A DNA stretch of 64,000 nucleotides from Thermocrispum municipale DSM 44069. GTDB taxonomy: Bacteria > Actinomycetota > Actinomycetes > Mycobacteriales > Pseudonocardiaceae. A model generated the notes under the pieces. It was not told where the DNA came from and ran no database searches. It worked only from the letters and a program-made list of their open reading frames with translations. Of the stretch, positions 7,622-15,876 are shown piece by piece. Positions within the stretch are counted from its first letter, which is position 1. Each line of letters opens with the position of its first letter. Made by a program: the position numbers and the translations under genes. The DNA lies in assembly GCF_000427825.1 (NCBI RefSeq), contig NZ_ATYT01000005.1, positions 62,001-126,000 of the forward strand, written 5' to 3'.

Positions 7622-7932
7622 TCGCCGCTCCTCCAACCGTGGGCGTGGACCGGCCGTACGACACCGAAGCCCGCGGAGATCCCGTACGGCGTCTCGCAGC
7701 TCTCCTTCCGTCGCCGCATCACGGTGGGCGCATTGCCGTCCAAGCCGACTCTGATACTCACACAATGAAAAGCCATACTGCTACGTGAGAATCACAGGGA
7801 TGCGCGCTGGAGGCAAGCCCTCGGAGCGAGCTCTTCCGTGAGGAACGACCGAGCAGACCTGAACGTCGTGGCGCGTACCCCAACGAACTCCCGCCGGCAT
7901 CAGCGATGAAGATCAGCGTGAAGGGAGTGCCC
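7622..7932. promoter_or_regulatory. Intergenic promoter region of the dehydrogenase/LhgO pair
   Basis: No gene is seen. A relatively AT-rich patch contains an interrupted inverted repeat, TGATACTCAC (7752-7761) and GTGAGAATCA (7785-7794), matching at 9 of 10 positions, about 130 bases upstream of the dehydrogenase start. This is a candidate operator for an unknown regulator. Confidence 0.35.
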
Positions 7933-8229
7933 CTAGCCGCCGACAGCCAGCGCAGCCAGTAGCTTCGTCGCCGACTCGCACGCCTCATTGGTGATGATGT
8001 GCTCGTCGCCGGGGTCGATCCGCACGTCGACCTCCAGCCCGGCGGCGCGCAACAGGCCTGCCGTCTCCTCCACCCGGTGCTTCGGCACCCACGGGTCGTG
8101 CTCGATGCTGCGCAGCAAGGCAGGTACCCCACGCAGGCGGTCGTCCTGGGGCAGCGGGGGCGGAGTCGTTCCGATGTAGCCACCGGTGAACAGCACCAGT
8201 CCGGCCAACGCGCGCGGCGACGCGACCCC
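7933..8229 (-). pseudogene. 3' remnant of a phospholipase/carboxylesterase-type alpha/beta hydrolase
   Basis: The frame reads [17 protein letters not shown], then PQDDRLRGVPALLRSIEHDPWVPKHRVEE..., and ends normally. It carries the C-terminal elements of MhqD/YpfH-like esterases: the loop with catalytic Asp (HDPWVP) and the His in the DPGDEHIITNE segment. The N-terminal half with the nucleophile elbow (GxSxG) is missing. Upstream of about 8230 the sequence changes abruptly to the remnant of a different gene on the other strand. Confidence 0.65.
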
Positions 8230-8486
8230 CGGCGGGATGCAACGCGTCGGTCGACACGCAGCAGGAGGCCGCGAAGAATCTGCGCACGCTGGTCACGCAC
8301 ATCTTCGTCGAGGGTGACCCGCAGCTGGACATCGGCGACGCGGTCTTCGGTGTGAAGAAGTCGCTGGTCAAACGGTTCGACGAGCAGCCACCGGGCACGC
8401 CGACGCCGGACGGTCGAGACCTCGGGGACGCACCGTGGACCCGGACGCGTTTCGACATCGTGCTGGCGCCCGCCGAAGCCGGGTGA
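8229..8486 (+). pseudogene. 3' remnant of an intradiol ring-cleavage dioxygenase
   Basis: The plus-strand frame from about 8229 to the TGA at 8484-8486 reads [16 protein letters not shown], then [19 protein letters not shown]..., ending [11 protein letters not shown]. This matches the C-terminus of hydroxyquinol/catechol 1,2-dioxygenases (VTHxFVxGDxxLDxDxVFGVK). The N-terminal two thirds, including the metal-binding Tyr and His residues, are gone. The break falls at the same point as the break of the esterase remnant on the other strand. Confidence 0.65.
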
Positions 8487-8582
8487 GACGTCCCTCCCGG
8501 CCTTCGTCGACGGCCACGCTCGCGACGACGAGGGCGGCGACCGGGGTGGCCCACCAGCCCGGCGAGTACCGCGACTACAGCG

Positions 8583-10352
8583 TCACATCCGTTCCGGAGC
8601 GCTGATGCCCAGCAAGCCGAGTCCCTGTCGCAGGGTGTGGGCGGTCAGCCGGCACAGCGCAAGCCGGTTGCTGCGGACCGGTTCCTCGGCGTTGAGCACC
8701 GGACAGGCCTCGTAGAACGTGGTGAAGTCGCGGGCGAGGTCGTACAGGTAGCCGCAGAGCTTGTGCGGCTCGAGCGTCTCGGCGACCGCCGCCAGGGTCG
8801 GGCCGAAGTCGTCGAGTTCCAGCGCCAGCGCCCGCTCGGCGGGGTGCAGGGCGATGCTGGGGTCGACCGTGACGTCGGGGTCGCCTGCCTTGCGCAGGAT
8901 CGAGCGGATCCGGGTGTGCGCGTACTGCAGGTAGACGCCGGTGTTGCCGGTGAACGACACCATGCGGTCGACATCGAACACGTAGTCCTTGATGCGAGAT
9001 GTCGACAAATCGGCGTACTTCACCGCGCCGATGCCCGCCTGCTCGGCGATCCGGTCGAGTTCCTCGCGGGGCAGGTCCGGGTTCTTCTCGCGCACGACCT
9101 CGCGGGCACGGTTCACCGCGTCGTCGAGCAGGTCCATCAGGCGGACGGTGCCACCGGACCGGGTCTTGAATGGGCGGCCGTCGGGCCCGAGCACGGTGCC
9201 GTACGGCACGTGTGCCGCGTCGATGTCGTCGGTGAGCCATCCCGCGCGCCGGGCGGCTTCGAAGATCAGTTGGAAGTGCAGCGCCTGCCGCGAGTCGGTG
9301 ACGTACAGCAGGCGGTCGGCCTTCAGATCGTGGATGCGGTACCGGATGGTGGCCAGGTCCGTGGTGTCGTAGCCGTAGCCGCCGTCGCGCTTGCGCACCA
9401 TCAGCAACGCGGGCTTGCCCTCCGGGCCGGTCACCTCGTCGGAGAAGATCACCAGCGCGCCTTCGCTCTCCACGGCGATCCCGGCCTTGGTGAGTTCGTC
9501 GATCACGTCGGCGAGCATCGGGTTGTAGAACGACTCGCCGACCGAGTCCTCCGGGGTGAGCAGTACGCCGAGCCGGTCGTAGATGTCACGGAAGGCCTTC
9601 TCGGACTCGGCGACGATCTCCTTCCAGCGCGCGACCGTGTCGGGATCGCCCGCCTGCAGGGCGACCACGCGGTTACGGGAACGCTCGGCGAAGTCGGGGT
9701 CGGCGTCGAAGGCGGCGCGGGCGGCCCGGTAGAGCTCGTCGAGCGCGGAAACGGCCGAGGTGCCCGCCGCCAGTTCGTCGTGGTGCCAGGTGGCGTCCGG
9801 GTGCTCGTCGAGGTACTGGATCAGCATCCCGAACTGGGTTCCCCAGTCACCGAGGTGGTTCTGCCGGATGACCTCGGCACCGAGGAATCCGAGCACCCGC
9901 GCCAGGCTGTCGCCGATGATCGTCGTGCGCAGATGGCCGACGTGCATCTCCTTGGCGATGTTCGGCGCGGAGTAGTCGATCACGATGCGCTGCGCCGCGG
10001 TGGGCGTGCCGACGCCGAGGCGGGGACTGGCCAGCCGAGCGGCGACCTGGCCCCAGATCAGCTGGTCGGGCACCGTGATGTTGAGAAAGCCGGGACCGGA
10101 GACCTCGACGCGCTCGACCCGCTCGCCGGCCATCGCCGAGGTGAGCGCTTGAGCCAGCTCGGCAGGCTTGGTGCGGGCGCGTTTGGCCAACGCGAGCGCG
10201 GCGTTCGACTGGAAGTCGGCGTGCTCGCTTCGGCGCACCAGCGGATCGGCCCCGGCCAGCTCGGGGTAGGCATGCGCGATCGCTTGCGACACGCTGTCGG
10301 CGACCTGGCCGAGCAGCGGCCGGACTTCGTGGTTCGACTCGCGATGGGACAC
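8583..10352 (-). CDS. argS: Arginyl-tRNA synthetase
   Basis: The 589-residue cytoplasmic enzyme charges tRNA-Arg. The N-terminal additional domain is followed by the class I signature APNIAKEMHVGHLRT (HVGH variant of HIGH). The usual ArgRS region GPDGRPFKTRSGGTVRL stands in place of a full KMSK. The C-terminal DALR anticodon-binding domain includes NTGVYLQYAHTRIRSIL and ends GLLGISAPERM. The GTG at 10352 is chosen over the longer frame because GGAGG lies about 10 bases upstream and the N-terminus then matches the family length. Confidence 0.95.
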   Translation of the reverse strand: MSHRESNHEVRPLLGQVADSVSQAIAHAYPELAGADPLVRRSEHADFQSNAALALAKRARTKPAELAQALTSAMAGERVERVEVSGPGFLNITVPDQLIWGQVAARLASPRLGVGTPTAAQRIVIDYSAPNIAKEMHVGHLRTTIIGDSLARVLGFLGAEVIRQNHLGDWGTQFGMLIQYLDEHPDATWHHDELAAGTSAVSALDELYRAARAAFDADPDFAERSRNRVVALQAGDPDTVARWKEIVAESEKAFRDIYDRLGVLLTPEDSVGESFYNPMLADVIDELTKAGIAVESEGALVIFSDEVTGPEGKPALLMVRKRDGGYGYDTTDLATIRYRIHDLKADRLLYVTDSRQALHFQLIFEAARRAGWLTDDIDAAHVPYGTVLGPDGRPFKTRSGGTVRLMDLLDDAVNRAREVVREKNPDLPREELDRIAEQAGIGAVKYADLSTSRIKDYVFDVDRMVSFTGNTGVYLQYAHTRIRSILRKAGDPDVTVDPSIALHPAERALALELDDFGPTLAAVAETLEPHKLCGYLYDLARDFTTFYEACPVLNAEEPVRSNRLALCRLTAHTLRQGLGLLGISAPERM

Positions 10353-10704
10353 GGAATTAAGCCCTCCTTCGAGGCCTTCAGTGTCCCAGGCGCCGTTGTG
10401 CTCGCCGAACCGCGGTGCCCGTCGAGACGCCGAATGCAGCGGCCGCGGCTTGCCGGCGCGGCGTGCTGAACCCACCGGTCCGCTCCCCGCGTGAGGGGAA
10501 TGACCGCTGTCGCCGGCAAAGGTGGGAGACCGCGGGCGACGGCCGCTCGCTTCCGCTTTCGGCTGCACCCGAGAGCTCGACCAGGTGGTAGTCGGCGCGT
10601 CCGGTTGTGGTGGCACAGCCGGTGCCACCATGGTTGCTCGTCGAGCCCACCATGATCGGTGCCTGCCGTGCCGGTCCTCGCCGAATCCGAGAGAAGAAGA
10701 CGGA
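10353..10704. other. Divergent intergenic region between argS and the PAP2 gene
   Basis: There is no gene here. It holds the argS leader and a single CRISPR-repeat-like sequence (10477-10506), annotated separately. I saw no second copy at the expected spacing of about 61 bases on either side. No clear promoter consensus is visible. Confidence 0.4.
10477..10506. repeat. Solitary type I-E CRISPR-repeat-like sequence
   Basis: GGTCCGCTCCCCGCGTGAG followed by GGGAATGACCG closely resembles actinobacterial type I-E repeats, which have the form GTCCGCTCCCCGCGxGAGCGGGGxTGACCG. The central CCCC/GGGG stem is kept, with one stem base missing. No second repeat, spacer or cas gene is present in the window, so this is at most a relic or a chance hairpin. 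Confidence 0.35.
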
Positions 10705-11571
10705 ATGCCTCACAACCCATCAGCTGACCGTGCTCGCGACGTAGCGCTTCCGGCGCGCAGCGCACCCGGCAGGGCCTCTGTGCCGTTCGTGCTTTTCCTG
10801 CTCGGTTTTCTCGTCTTGTATCTGCTGGCTGTCTGCACCCCGATCGGGCAGCGCATCGAGAACGCCGTGTTGTCGAGTGAGAACGGGAGCAAGCCGGCCT
10901 GGATACACGAGTTCTCGGGTGCCTATTCCGCTACCGGGCCGACGCTTCCCCCGCTGGGTGAGCTCGCGCTGCCGACAGCGGCGGTGGGGCTGCTCGTGCT
11001 TGTGCTGCTCACCCTGGTGCGGCGGTGCTGGTGGCAGGGAGCGGCCGCGGTCTGTGTCGCGGGTGCCGCGATCGGGGCCGCCGAAGTGCTCGGACAAGTT
11101 CTGCCCCGGCCGGATCTGGTGAACGCACCGGTTTACTTCGTCGAGCCGAGTTTCCCCAGCGGTCATGCCGCGGTGGCGTCCGCGCTGGTTGTGGCGGCCT
11201 TGTTCGCCGTGCCGGAACGGCTGCGGCCGTGGCTTCTGGTAGTCGGGGCGGCTTGGCTGGCCATGGTCGCCGGCGCCGTGCAAGCCACCCTCCACCATCG
11301 GCCCAGCGACGTGGTGGGCTCCACCCTGCTGGTGTGCATCGCGTACCGGCTCGCGCTGTGGCTGCGGCCCACCGTGGCGCCGACGTTCGCTGCTCGTCCC
11401 GCCACCGTGGCGGCGGCATCCGCGTGTGCTGTCGTCGGCGCGGTGATAGGTGGCTCGCGGTCGGACTCCTTGGGGCAGTCGGCGGTCTTCGCCGCGGTCG
11501 CGGTCGGGTGCGCGGCACTGGCATGGCTCGCGGTGAAGGACCAGGTGGTGACGCGGGCACAATCCGACTAG
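10705..11571 (+). CDS. PAP2-family membrane phosphatase
   Basis: The 288-residue integral membrane protein has about six hydrophobic spans. The phosphatase motifs are visible: a partial first motif LPRPDL, the second motif SFPSGHAAVASAL (PSGH) near residue 152, and the third motif HHRPSDVVGST (His...Asp) near residue 196. Such enzymes dephosphorylate lipid phosphates (phosphatidic acid, undecaprenyl diphosphate) at the outer membrane face. The ATG at 10705 starts a natural basic N-terminus. The longer frame upstream has atypical composition. It is monocistronic and convergent with the acyl-CoA ligase. Confidence 0.85.
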   Translation: MPHNPSADRARDVALPARSAPGRASVPFVLFLLGFLVLYLLAVCTPIGQRIENAVLSSENGSKPAWIHEFSGAYSATGPTLPPLGELALPTAAVGLLVLVLLTLVRRCWWQGAAAVCVAGAAIGAAEVLGQVLPRPDLVNAPVYFVEPSFPSGHAAVASALVVAALFAVPERLRPWLLVVGAAWLAMVAGAVQATLHHRPSDVVGSTLLVCIAYRLALWLRPTVAPTFAARPATVAAASACAVVGAVIGGSRSDSLGQSAVFAAVAVGCAALAWLAVKDQVVTRAQSD

Positions 11572-11662
11572 GTGGCATCCGGCACGATCCGGCAGCGCAC
11601 CACGGCGCCGGCCGCCCGGCATCGGGGCGGCGGCCGCGGTCGGGCGTGGCACGCCCGACCGC

Positions 11663-11785
11663 GTCGCGCACCCAGCGCTGTGCGGTGACTGGCTGGTTCA
11701 CCCCAGCGCTGTGCGGTGACTGCCAGGTTCTGGATCACCTCGGCGCCAGGCGGTGACGGTCCAGTTCACTCCAGCGCTGTGAGTT
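11663..11785. repeat. Degenerate repeats with core CCAGCGCTGTGCGGTGACTG
   Basis: The core CCAGCGCTGTGCGGTGACTG occurs twice about 34 bases apart. A degraded third copy (CGCCAGGCGGTGACGG) follows, and a partial fourth (CCAGCGCTGTGAGTTGG) overlaps the end of the ligase gene. Each is followed by a G/C-TTC-A element. This looks like repeated local duplication of the gene 3' end. Confidence 0.6.
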
Positions 11786-13376
11786 GGCCGTCCAGGATCT
11801 GGTCGCGGACCCGGAATTTCTGCAGCTTGCCCATGGCATTGGTGGGTAGCTGCGACGCGAGGTACCAGTGCTTGGGCGTCTTGGCCGGGGCGAGCCGCTC
11901 GCGCACGAACGCGTGCAACTCGTCCTTGGTCGGCACCGCACGCTCGTCCTTCGGTTGGATGGCGGCCGCGACGACCTCACCCCATTGCTCGTCCGGCAGG
12001 CCCACCACGATGGCGGTTCCGACCTGGGGATGGGTGGCCAGGACCGCCTCGATCTCCCGCGGATAGATGTTCTCCCCGCCGCGGATGATCATGTCCTTGA
12101 TGCGGCCGGTGACGCGGAGGTAGCCATCCTCGTCGAGAACGCCGAGGTCACCGGTGTGCAGCCACCCGTCGGCGTCGATCGTCTTCCGGGTCTCCTCCGG
12201 CATCTGGAAGTACCCGAGCATCGTCTGGTAGCCGCGCGCGCAGATCTCGCCCTCCGTGCCGACCGGGACGGTGCTCCCGTCGGACGGGTCGACGATCTTG
12301 AGCTCGACGTTCCACAGCGGGCGGCCGACCGTGTTGCGGCGCTGTTCGTCGGGGTCGTCCGGGCTGGTCTGGGTGACGATCGGGCTGAGCTCGGTCTGGC
12401 CGTAGACGGTCGAGAATCGCGCCCCGAACTTCTCCTCGACCTGGGCGATGAGTTCCGGCGGGACCGCGTCGCCGCCGGACATCGTCACGGTGACCGACGA
12501 CAAGTCGTAGGAGCTGAACTCCGGGTAACTGAGCAGTCCGACGTACATCGCGGGGACACCTGCGTAGACGTCGGCCTTCCAGTCCTGCAGGGCGTTGAGC
12601 ACCAGCTTGGGGTCGAACTGGCGGCACAGCACGAGGGTTCCCCGGCTGATCGCGTTGCCGAGGACGGACAGTCCGCAGCCTGCGGTGTGGAACAGGGGAA
12701 GCGGCGTCACCCAGATGCCGTGCCGTGGGAACTGGGCGCGCCGGTGCACGTAATGCGCATTCGTGACTAGACCGCGATGATGCAGCAGCGCCCCCTTCGG
12801 AAAGCCCGTGGTTCCGGAGGTGTACTGCAATTGGGCCGCCGAGCCGGGATCGACGTGGGGCAGCTCGCGGTCCACATCGGTCACGGCTTGCAGCTGCTCG
12901 TACCAGTCGCGGAAGCGCACCACCTGCTGTACCGCGGGAACCCGGGCGCGGACCTCCTCGGCGATGGCGGCCATGTCGGTTCCGCGGAACTCGTCGCTGT
13001 AGGCGATCCCGACGGCTTCCGACTGCCGCAGGATGTACTCCAGCTCGCCTGCCCGGAGCGCGGGATTCGCCGTGACGAGGACCAGGCCGGCCATCGCCGC
13101 GCCGTACTGCAGGATGACCCACTCCGGATCGTTGGGCGCCCAGACGACGATGCGGTCGCCGGGCGTGAACCGGCCGAGCAGCCAATGCGCCGCGCGCCGT
13201 GCATCCTCGAGGAGCTCGGCATACGTCCACGTGCGCGGCTGCGCCTGTGGCGCGAGAGCGATCAGCGCGCGGCGCTCACCGCAGTCCCGAGCCGCCTGGA
13301 CGAGTACGTCTCCGGTGGTCAGGTCCAAGATCTTCTCGTCGGTGCTGGCAGGCACAGCGGAAGTCGTGAGGGACAT
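11766..13376 (-). CDS. AMP-forming acyl-CoA ligase (fatty-acyl/aryl-CoA synthetase)
   Basis: The 536-residue adenylate-forming enzyme activates a carboxylic acid as acyl-AMP, then acyl-CoA. The AMP-binding motif is LQYTSGTTGFPKGALLHHRG near residue 180, followed by YGQTELSPIVTQT, the WLHTGDLGVLDEDGYLRVTGRIKDMI hinge region and the catalytic Lys in TNAMGKLQKFRV near the C-terminus. ATG 13376 follows the crotonase stop by one base, so the two genes are translated together. A divergent TetR gene with a palindromic operator precedes the operon. The acid substrate is not evident. Medium-chain or aromatic acids are possible. Confidence 0.88.
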   Translation of the reverse strand: MSLTTSAVPASTDEKILDLTTGDVLVQAARDCGERRALIALAPQAQPRTWTYAELLEDARRAAHWLLGRFTPGDRIVVWAPNDPEWVILQYGAAMAGLVLVTANPALRAGELEYILRQSEAVGIAYSDEFRGTDMAAIAEEVRARVPAVQQVVRFRDWYEQLQAVTDVDRELPHVDPGSAAQLQYTSGTTGFPKGALLHHRGLVTNAHYVHRRAQFPRHGIWVTPLPLFHTAGCGLSVLGNAISRGTLVLCRQFDPKLVLNALQDWKADVYAGVPAMYVGLLSYPEFSSYDLSSVTVTMSGGDAVPPELIAQVEEKFGARFSTVYGQTELSPIVTQTSPDDPDEQRRNTVGRPLWNVELKIVDPSDGSTVPVGTEGEICARGYQTMLGYFQMPEETRKTIDADGWLHTGDLGVLDEDGYLRVTGRIKDMIIRGGENIYPREIEAVLATHPQVGTAIVVGLPDEQWGEVVAAAIQPKDERAVPTKDELHAFVRERLAPAKTPKHWYLASQLPTNAMGKLQKFRVRDQILDGQLTALE

Positions 13377-13377
13377 G

Positions 13378-14259
13378 TCAGTCCTCCTCCACAAGTTCGG
13401 ACTCGTCCGGTACCTCTCCTCCGCCTTCCGGGATCCATCGCCCGGAATCGCGCCACTTCACGGCCGCGTCGAAACCGTGGGTCGCGGCGAGTTCCTGGAA
13501 CCAGCGCCCTTCCGGCGAGTGGCGTGCGATGCCGTCGAACAGAGTGGCCAGGATCTGCGTTCCCTGCAGCCCCATGTTGTCGTAGGCCTGGTTGATCATG
13601 AGTTTCTGCATCACCAGCTGGTTGACCGGCACACCGGCCATGCGGTCGGCCAGCTTCTCGACCGCGTCGTCGAGTTCGTCGTCCGGGACCGACTCCAGCA
13701 CCAGGCCCCACTCGGCCGCGGTTCGGCCGTCGATGGTGTCGCCGGTGAGCAGCATGCGCTTGGCCTTCTCCGCGCCGAGCCGGTAGACCCACATCGCCGT
13801 GGTGGGGCAGCCCCACACCCGTGCCGGCATGTAGCCGATGCGCGCGTCGTCGGCCATCACCACCAGGTCGCACGACAGCGCGATGTCGCTGCCGCCGGCC
13901 ACGGCGTACCCGCGCACCTTCGCGATGGTGGGTTTGAGGGACCGCCACAGGCTGAAGAAGTTCTCGGTGTTGGTCTTCATCAGCCGGTAGTCCTTGATGG
14001 GGTCCCACACCGGCGGCTGCAGGCTGTCGCCCTCCTCGGCGTACCGATGCAGGTCGTAGCCCGCGCTGAAGGCACGGCCCGCACCCTGGACGATGATCAC
14101 GTGGACGGCTGGGTCGTCGTTTGCGCGCTCGACCGCGGACTTGATTGCCGCGGCCATCTCGTGGGTGATCGCGTTCAGCCGTTCCGGCCGGTTCAGCGTC
14201 AGGTACGCCTTTCGCCCGGCAACTTCGTACCGGACGATGTCTTCGCGATCCTGCTCCAT
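13378..14259 (-). CDS. Crotonase-fold (enoyl-CoA hydratase/isomerase family) protein lacking both hydratase glutamates
   Basis: The 293-residue protein has the N-terminal [13 protein letters not shown] and the oxyanion-hole segment [24 protein letters not shown]. In hydratases the GGS is followed by a Glu-bearing GxE, and a second Glu lies in a LPE-G loop. Here these read GGSDI and [11 protein letters not shown], so neither glutamate is present. It probably catalyses another crotonase-type reaction (hydrolysis, C-C cleavage, dehalogenation, isomerisation). The C-terminus is long and acidic. It is translationally linked to the acyl-CoA ligase downstream. Confidence 0.85.
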   Translation of the reverse strand: MEQDREDIVRYEVAGRKAYLTLNRPERLNAITHEMAAAIKSAVERANDDPAVHVIIVQGAGRAFSAGYDLHRYAEEGDSLQPPVWDPIKDYRLMKTNTENFFSLWRSLKPTIAKVRGYAVAGGSDIALSCDLVVMADDARIGYMPARVWGCPTTAMWVYRLGAEKAKRMLLTGDTIDGRTAAEWGLVLESVPDDELDDAVEKLADRMAGVPVNQLVMQKLMINQAYDNMGLQGTQILATLFDGIARHSPEGRWFQELAATHGFDAAVKWRDSGRWIPEGGGEVPDESELVEED

Positions 14260-14465
14260 GCCGTCTCCCTCTTCTGTGCTCGTGGGTCAATCGGATCGGC
14301 GCCAGGCCGGCGCGCTGATCGATGCCGAACCCGGCGCCTTGCCGAGCAGGGCAAGGGCATCCGCTGCGGTGTCGCGCCGCCATCGGTGGGCCACCGACTG
14401 AAGCGATCCGTCGGCAGCGGATCGCGTGCGGTGGCATCGGCGAGTACCCGAGCAAGGCTCTTCAT
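14199..14465 (-). CDS. Doubtful small ORF between the TetR operator and the crotonase gene
   Basis: ATG 14465 has a very good Shine-Dalgarno (GGAGG, five bases before the ATG) and opens 88 codons ([16 protein letters not shown]...). The frame overlaps the crotonase start by 61 bases and turns Arg-rich. It could be a leader, a remnant of a degraded gene or chance. There is no family match. The rest of 14260-14500 carries no other gene. Confidence 0.2.
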   Translation of the reverse strand: MKSLARVLADATARDPLPTDRFSRWPTDGGATPQRMPLPCSARRRVRHRSARRPGADPIDPRAQKRETAWSRIAKTSSGTKLPGERRT

Positions 14466-14500
14466 CGAGGACCTCCGATGTGAGAGGTGGCTCAGATTTA

Positions 14501-14522
14501 ACAGTCCGTTCGGACGGCCTGT
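14501..14522. promoter_or_regulatory. TetR operator candidate in the divergent crotonase/TetR promoter
   Basis: ACAGTCCGT, four bases TCGG, then ACGGCCTGT: 9-base arms match at 8 of 9 positions. It is centred between the minus-strand ligase/crotonase operon and the plus-strand TetR gene, 31 bases before the TetR start. The position fits auto-repression and control of the operon. Confidence 0.65.
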
Positions 14523-14552
14523 CAATGCGCGGTGTCCGTTAGGCTCGATCGC

Positions 14553-15137
14553 GTGACGTCATTGCGCATCCAGCAACGTGAGCGGACTCGTCGTCAGCTC
14601 CTCGACGCGGCCGTTGCGTGCCTGGTGGATTACGGCTACGCCGGAACGACGACCCAACGAGTGCAGGAGCGGGCGAATTTGTCGCGCGGCGCGCTGCTCC
14701 ACCACTTCGCGTCCAAGGCGGAATTGCTCGTCGCCGCCATCCATCTCATCGCCGACGAGCGGCTGAAAGCACTGCACGCCGCGGTCGACGGGATCGAGCC
14801 GGGGCCACGGGCATTTGCACAGGTGGTGAACGCGATTCAGGATGCGATGTCTGGCCCGCCGTTCGTGGCGGCACTCGAGCTGTGGATGAGCTCGCGTACC
14901 GACACCGAGCTGCGCGAAGCGTTGATCCCGGCGGAGCGGCGGCTCGGCAGGGAGCTGCGCGACATCTTCACCCGCGCCCTTGGGGACGACGATTCGCGGC
15001 AGACTCGGGTCGCTTTCAATTCGCTGGTCGTACTGTTGCGCGGCCTTGCCGTCACCAGTGTGCTGCGCGATGACGCCGAGCGTTCGGACGAGGTCATCAA
15101 CTACTGGTTGCAACGCATGGCCCCCACGAAGGCGTAG
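14553..15137 (+). CDS. TetR-family transcriptional regulator
   Basis: The 194-residue protein has an N-terminal helix-turn-helix, TRRQLLDAAVACLVDYGY, then TTTQRVQERANLSRGALLHHF, typical of TetR. A helical ligand-binding domain follows. GTG 14553 is preferred to the GTG 21 bases upstream because family members start just before the RERTRRQLL helix. It is divergent from the crotonase/acyl-CoA ligase operon and shares a palindromic operator with it. It probably senses an acyl-CoA from that pathway. Confidence 0.88.
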   Translation: MTSLRIQQRERTRRQLLDAAVACLVDYGYAGTTTQRVQERANLSRGALLHHFASKAELLVAAIHLIADERLKALHAAVDGIEPGPRAFAQVVNAIQDAMSGPPFVAALELWMSSRTDTELREALIPAERRLGRELRDIFTRALGDDDSRQTRVAFNSLVVLLRGLAVTSVLRDDAERSDEVINYWLQRMAPTKA

Positions 15138-15164
15138 CGGGCCTGTGTCGATCCGGCCGGCCGC

Positions 15165-15776
15165 TCAGGTGTCGTCGGGCAACCGGAGCGACAGGGTGTG
15201 TGTGGTGAATGCCTGAAGGTTCGCTCGGATCTCGGCGGGGCTGCGCTTCTCCACGGAGGCCATGTGCTGAAGGAGATCCGCGCGTACTGCGGCCAGCAGC
15301 ACGTGTGCGACCCATCCGGCGTGCACCCCGCCGCCGGATGCGGTGACGAGGTCGGTGAGGAGCTCGTGGACGGCCACGTAGTCGGCCGACTCGTGCAACC
15401 GGTGCGCGGGTGTGCCGCCCTCCTCGAGCGCGATCATCAGGTGCGCGTTCTCGAGCTTGATCGCCGCGATCGCGTCGATGATCGCCACGATGCGCTCCCG
15501 CGGCGTGCCCGACGGCCCCAGCGGCGGGGGACCGTTCTCGATCCGGTCGCGTAGTGGTGCCAGCCGTGCCGCGTAGACCTGCCTGATCAAACCCGTCCGG
15601 TCGCCGAACCGGCGGAACAGGGTTCCCTTGCCCACCCCGGCCGCCGCCGCGATGTCGTTCATGGACACCGTGTGCGGGTCGGCCGACTCGGCGAACAGCC
15701 GGTCGGCGGCGTCCAGAATGGCGCGCCGGTTGCGTGCCGCGTCGGCCCGCTCCTTGCCTGTCACGTCGTGCTCCAC
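15165..15776 (-). CDS. TetR-family transcriptional regulator
   Basis: The 203-residue protein has an HTH around residues 14-58 (NRRAILDAADRLFAE, then DIAAAAGVGKGTLFRRFGDR), the classic TetR KGTLFRRFGDR form, with a C-terminal sensor domain. It is divergent from the SnoaL-like/NmrA/MBL operon. Two strong palindromes in the 100-base gap make it the likely repressor of that operon and of itself. It is convergent with the other TetR gene, 27 bases apart. Confidence 0.9.
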   Translation of the reverse strand: MEHDVTGKERADAARNRRAILDAADRLFAESADPHTVSMNDIAAAAGVGKGTLFRRFGDRTGLIRQVYAARLAPLRDRIENGPPPLGPSGTPRERIVAIIDAIAAIKLENAHLMIALEEGGTPAHRLHESADYVAVHELLTDLVTASGGGVHAGWVAHVLLAAVRADLLQHMASVEKRSPAEIRANLQAFTTHTLSLRLPDDT

Positions 15777-15787
15777 CGTTGGCTAAA

Positions 15788-15837
15788 CGGACCACTGGTC
15801 CGTATAGTGGTCGATATCCGGACTTGCAGTCCGGATA
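15788..15837. promoter_or_regulatory. Two palindromic operators between TetR and the SnoaL/NmrA/MBL operon
   Basis: Site 1 is CGGACCACTGGTCCG (15788-15802), a perfect palindrome. Site 2 is TATCCGGACT-TGC-AGTCCGGATA (15815-15837), a perfect 10-bp inverted repeat. Both contain CCGGAC or CGGACC half-sites. Their centres lie about 31 bases apart, so two dimers could sit on the same DNA face. Confidence 0.7.
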
Positions 15838-15876
15838 GTACCCACGGTTCACCCCGGCAGGAAGGACGACTCAGCG

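Noticed and set aside
8530-8606. A short plus-strand frame (VAHQPGEYRDYSVTSVPER) at the argS 3' end
   Set aside because: It overlaps the end of argS, is only 19 codons long and has no ribosome site.
10353-10704. A CRISPR array beside argS
   Set aside because: Only one repeat-like element was found; no second copy at about 61-base spacing and no cas genes.
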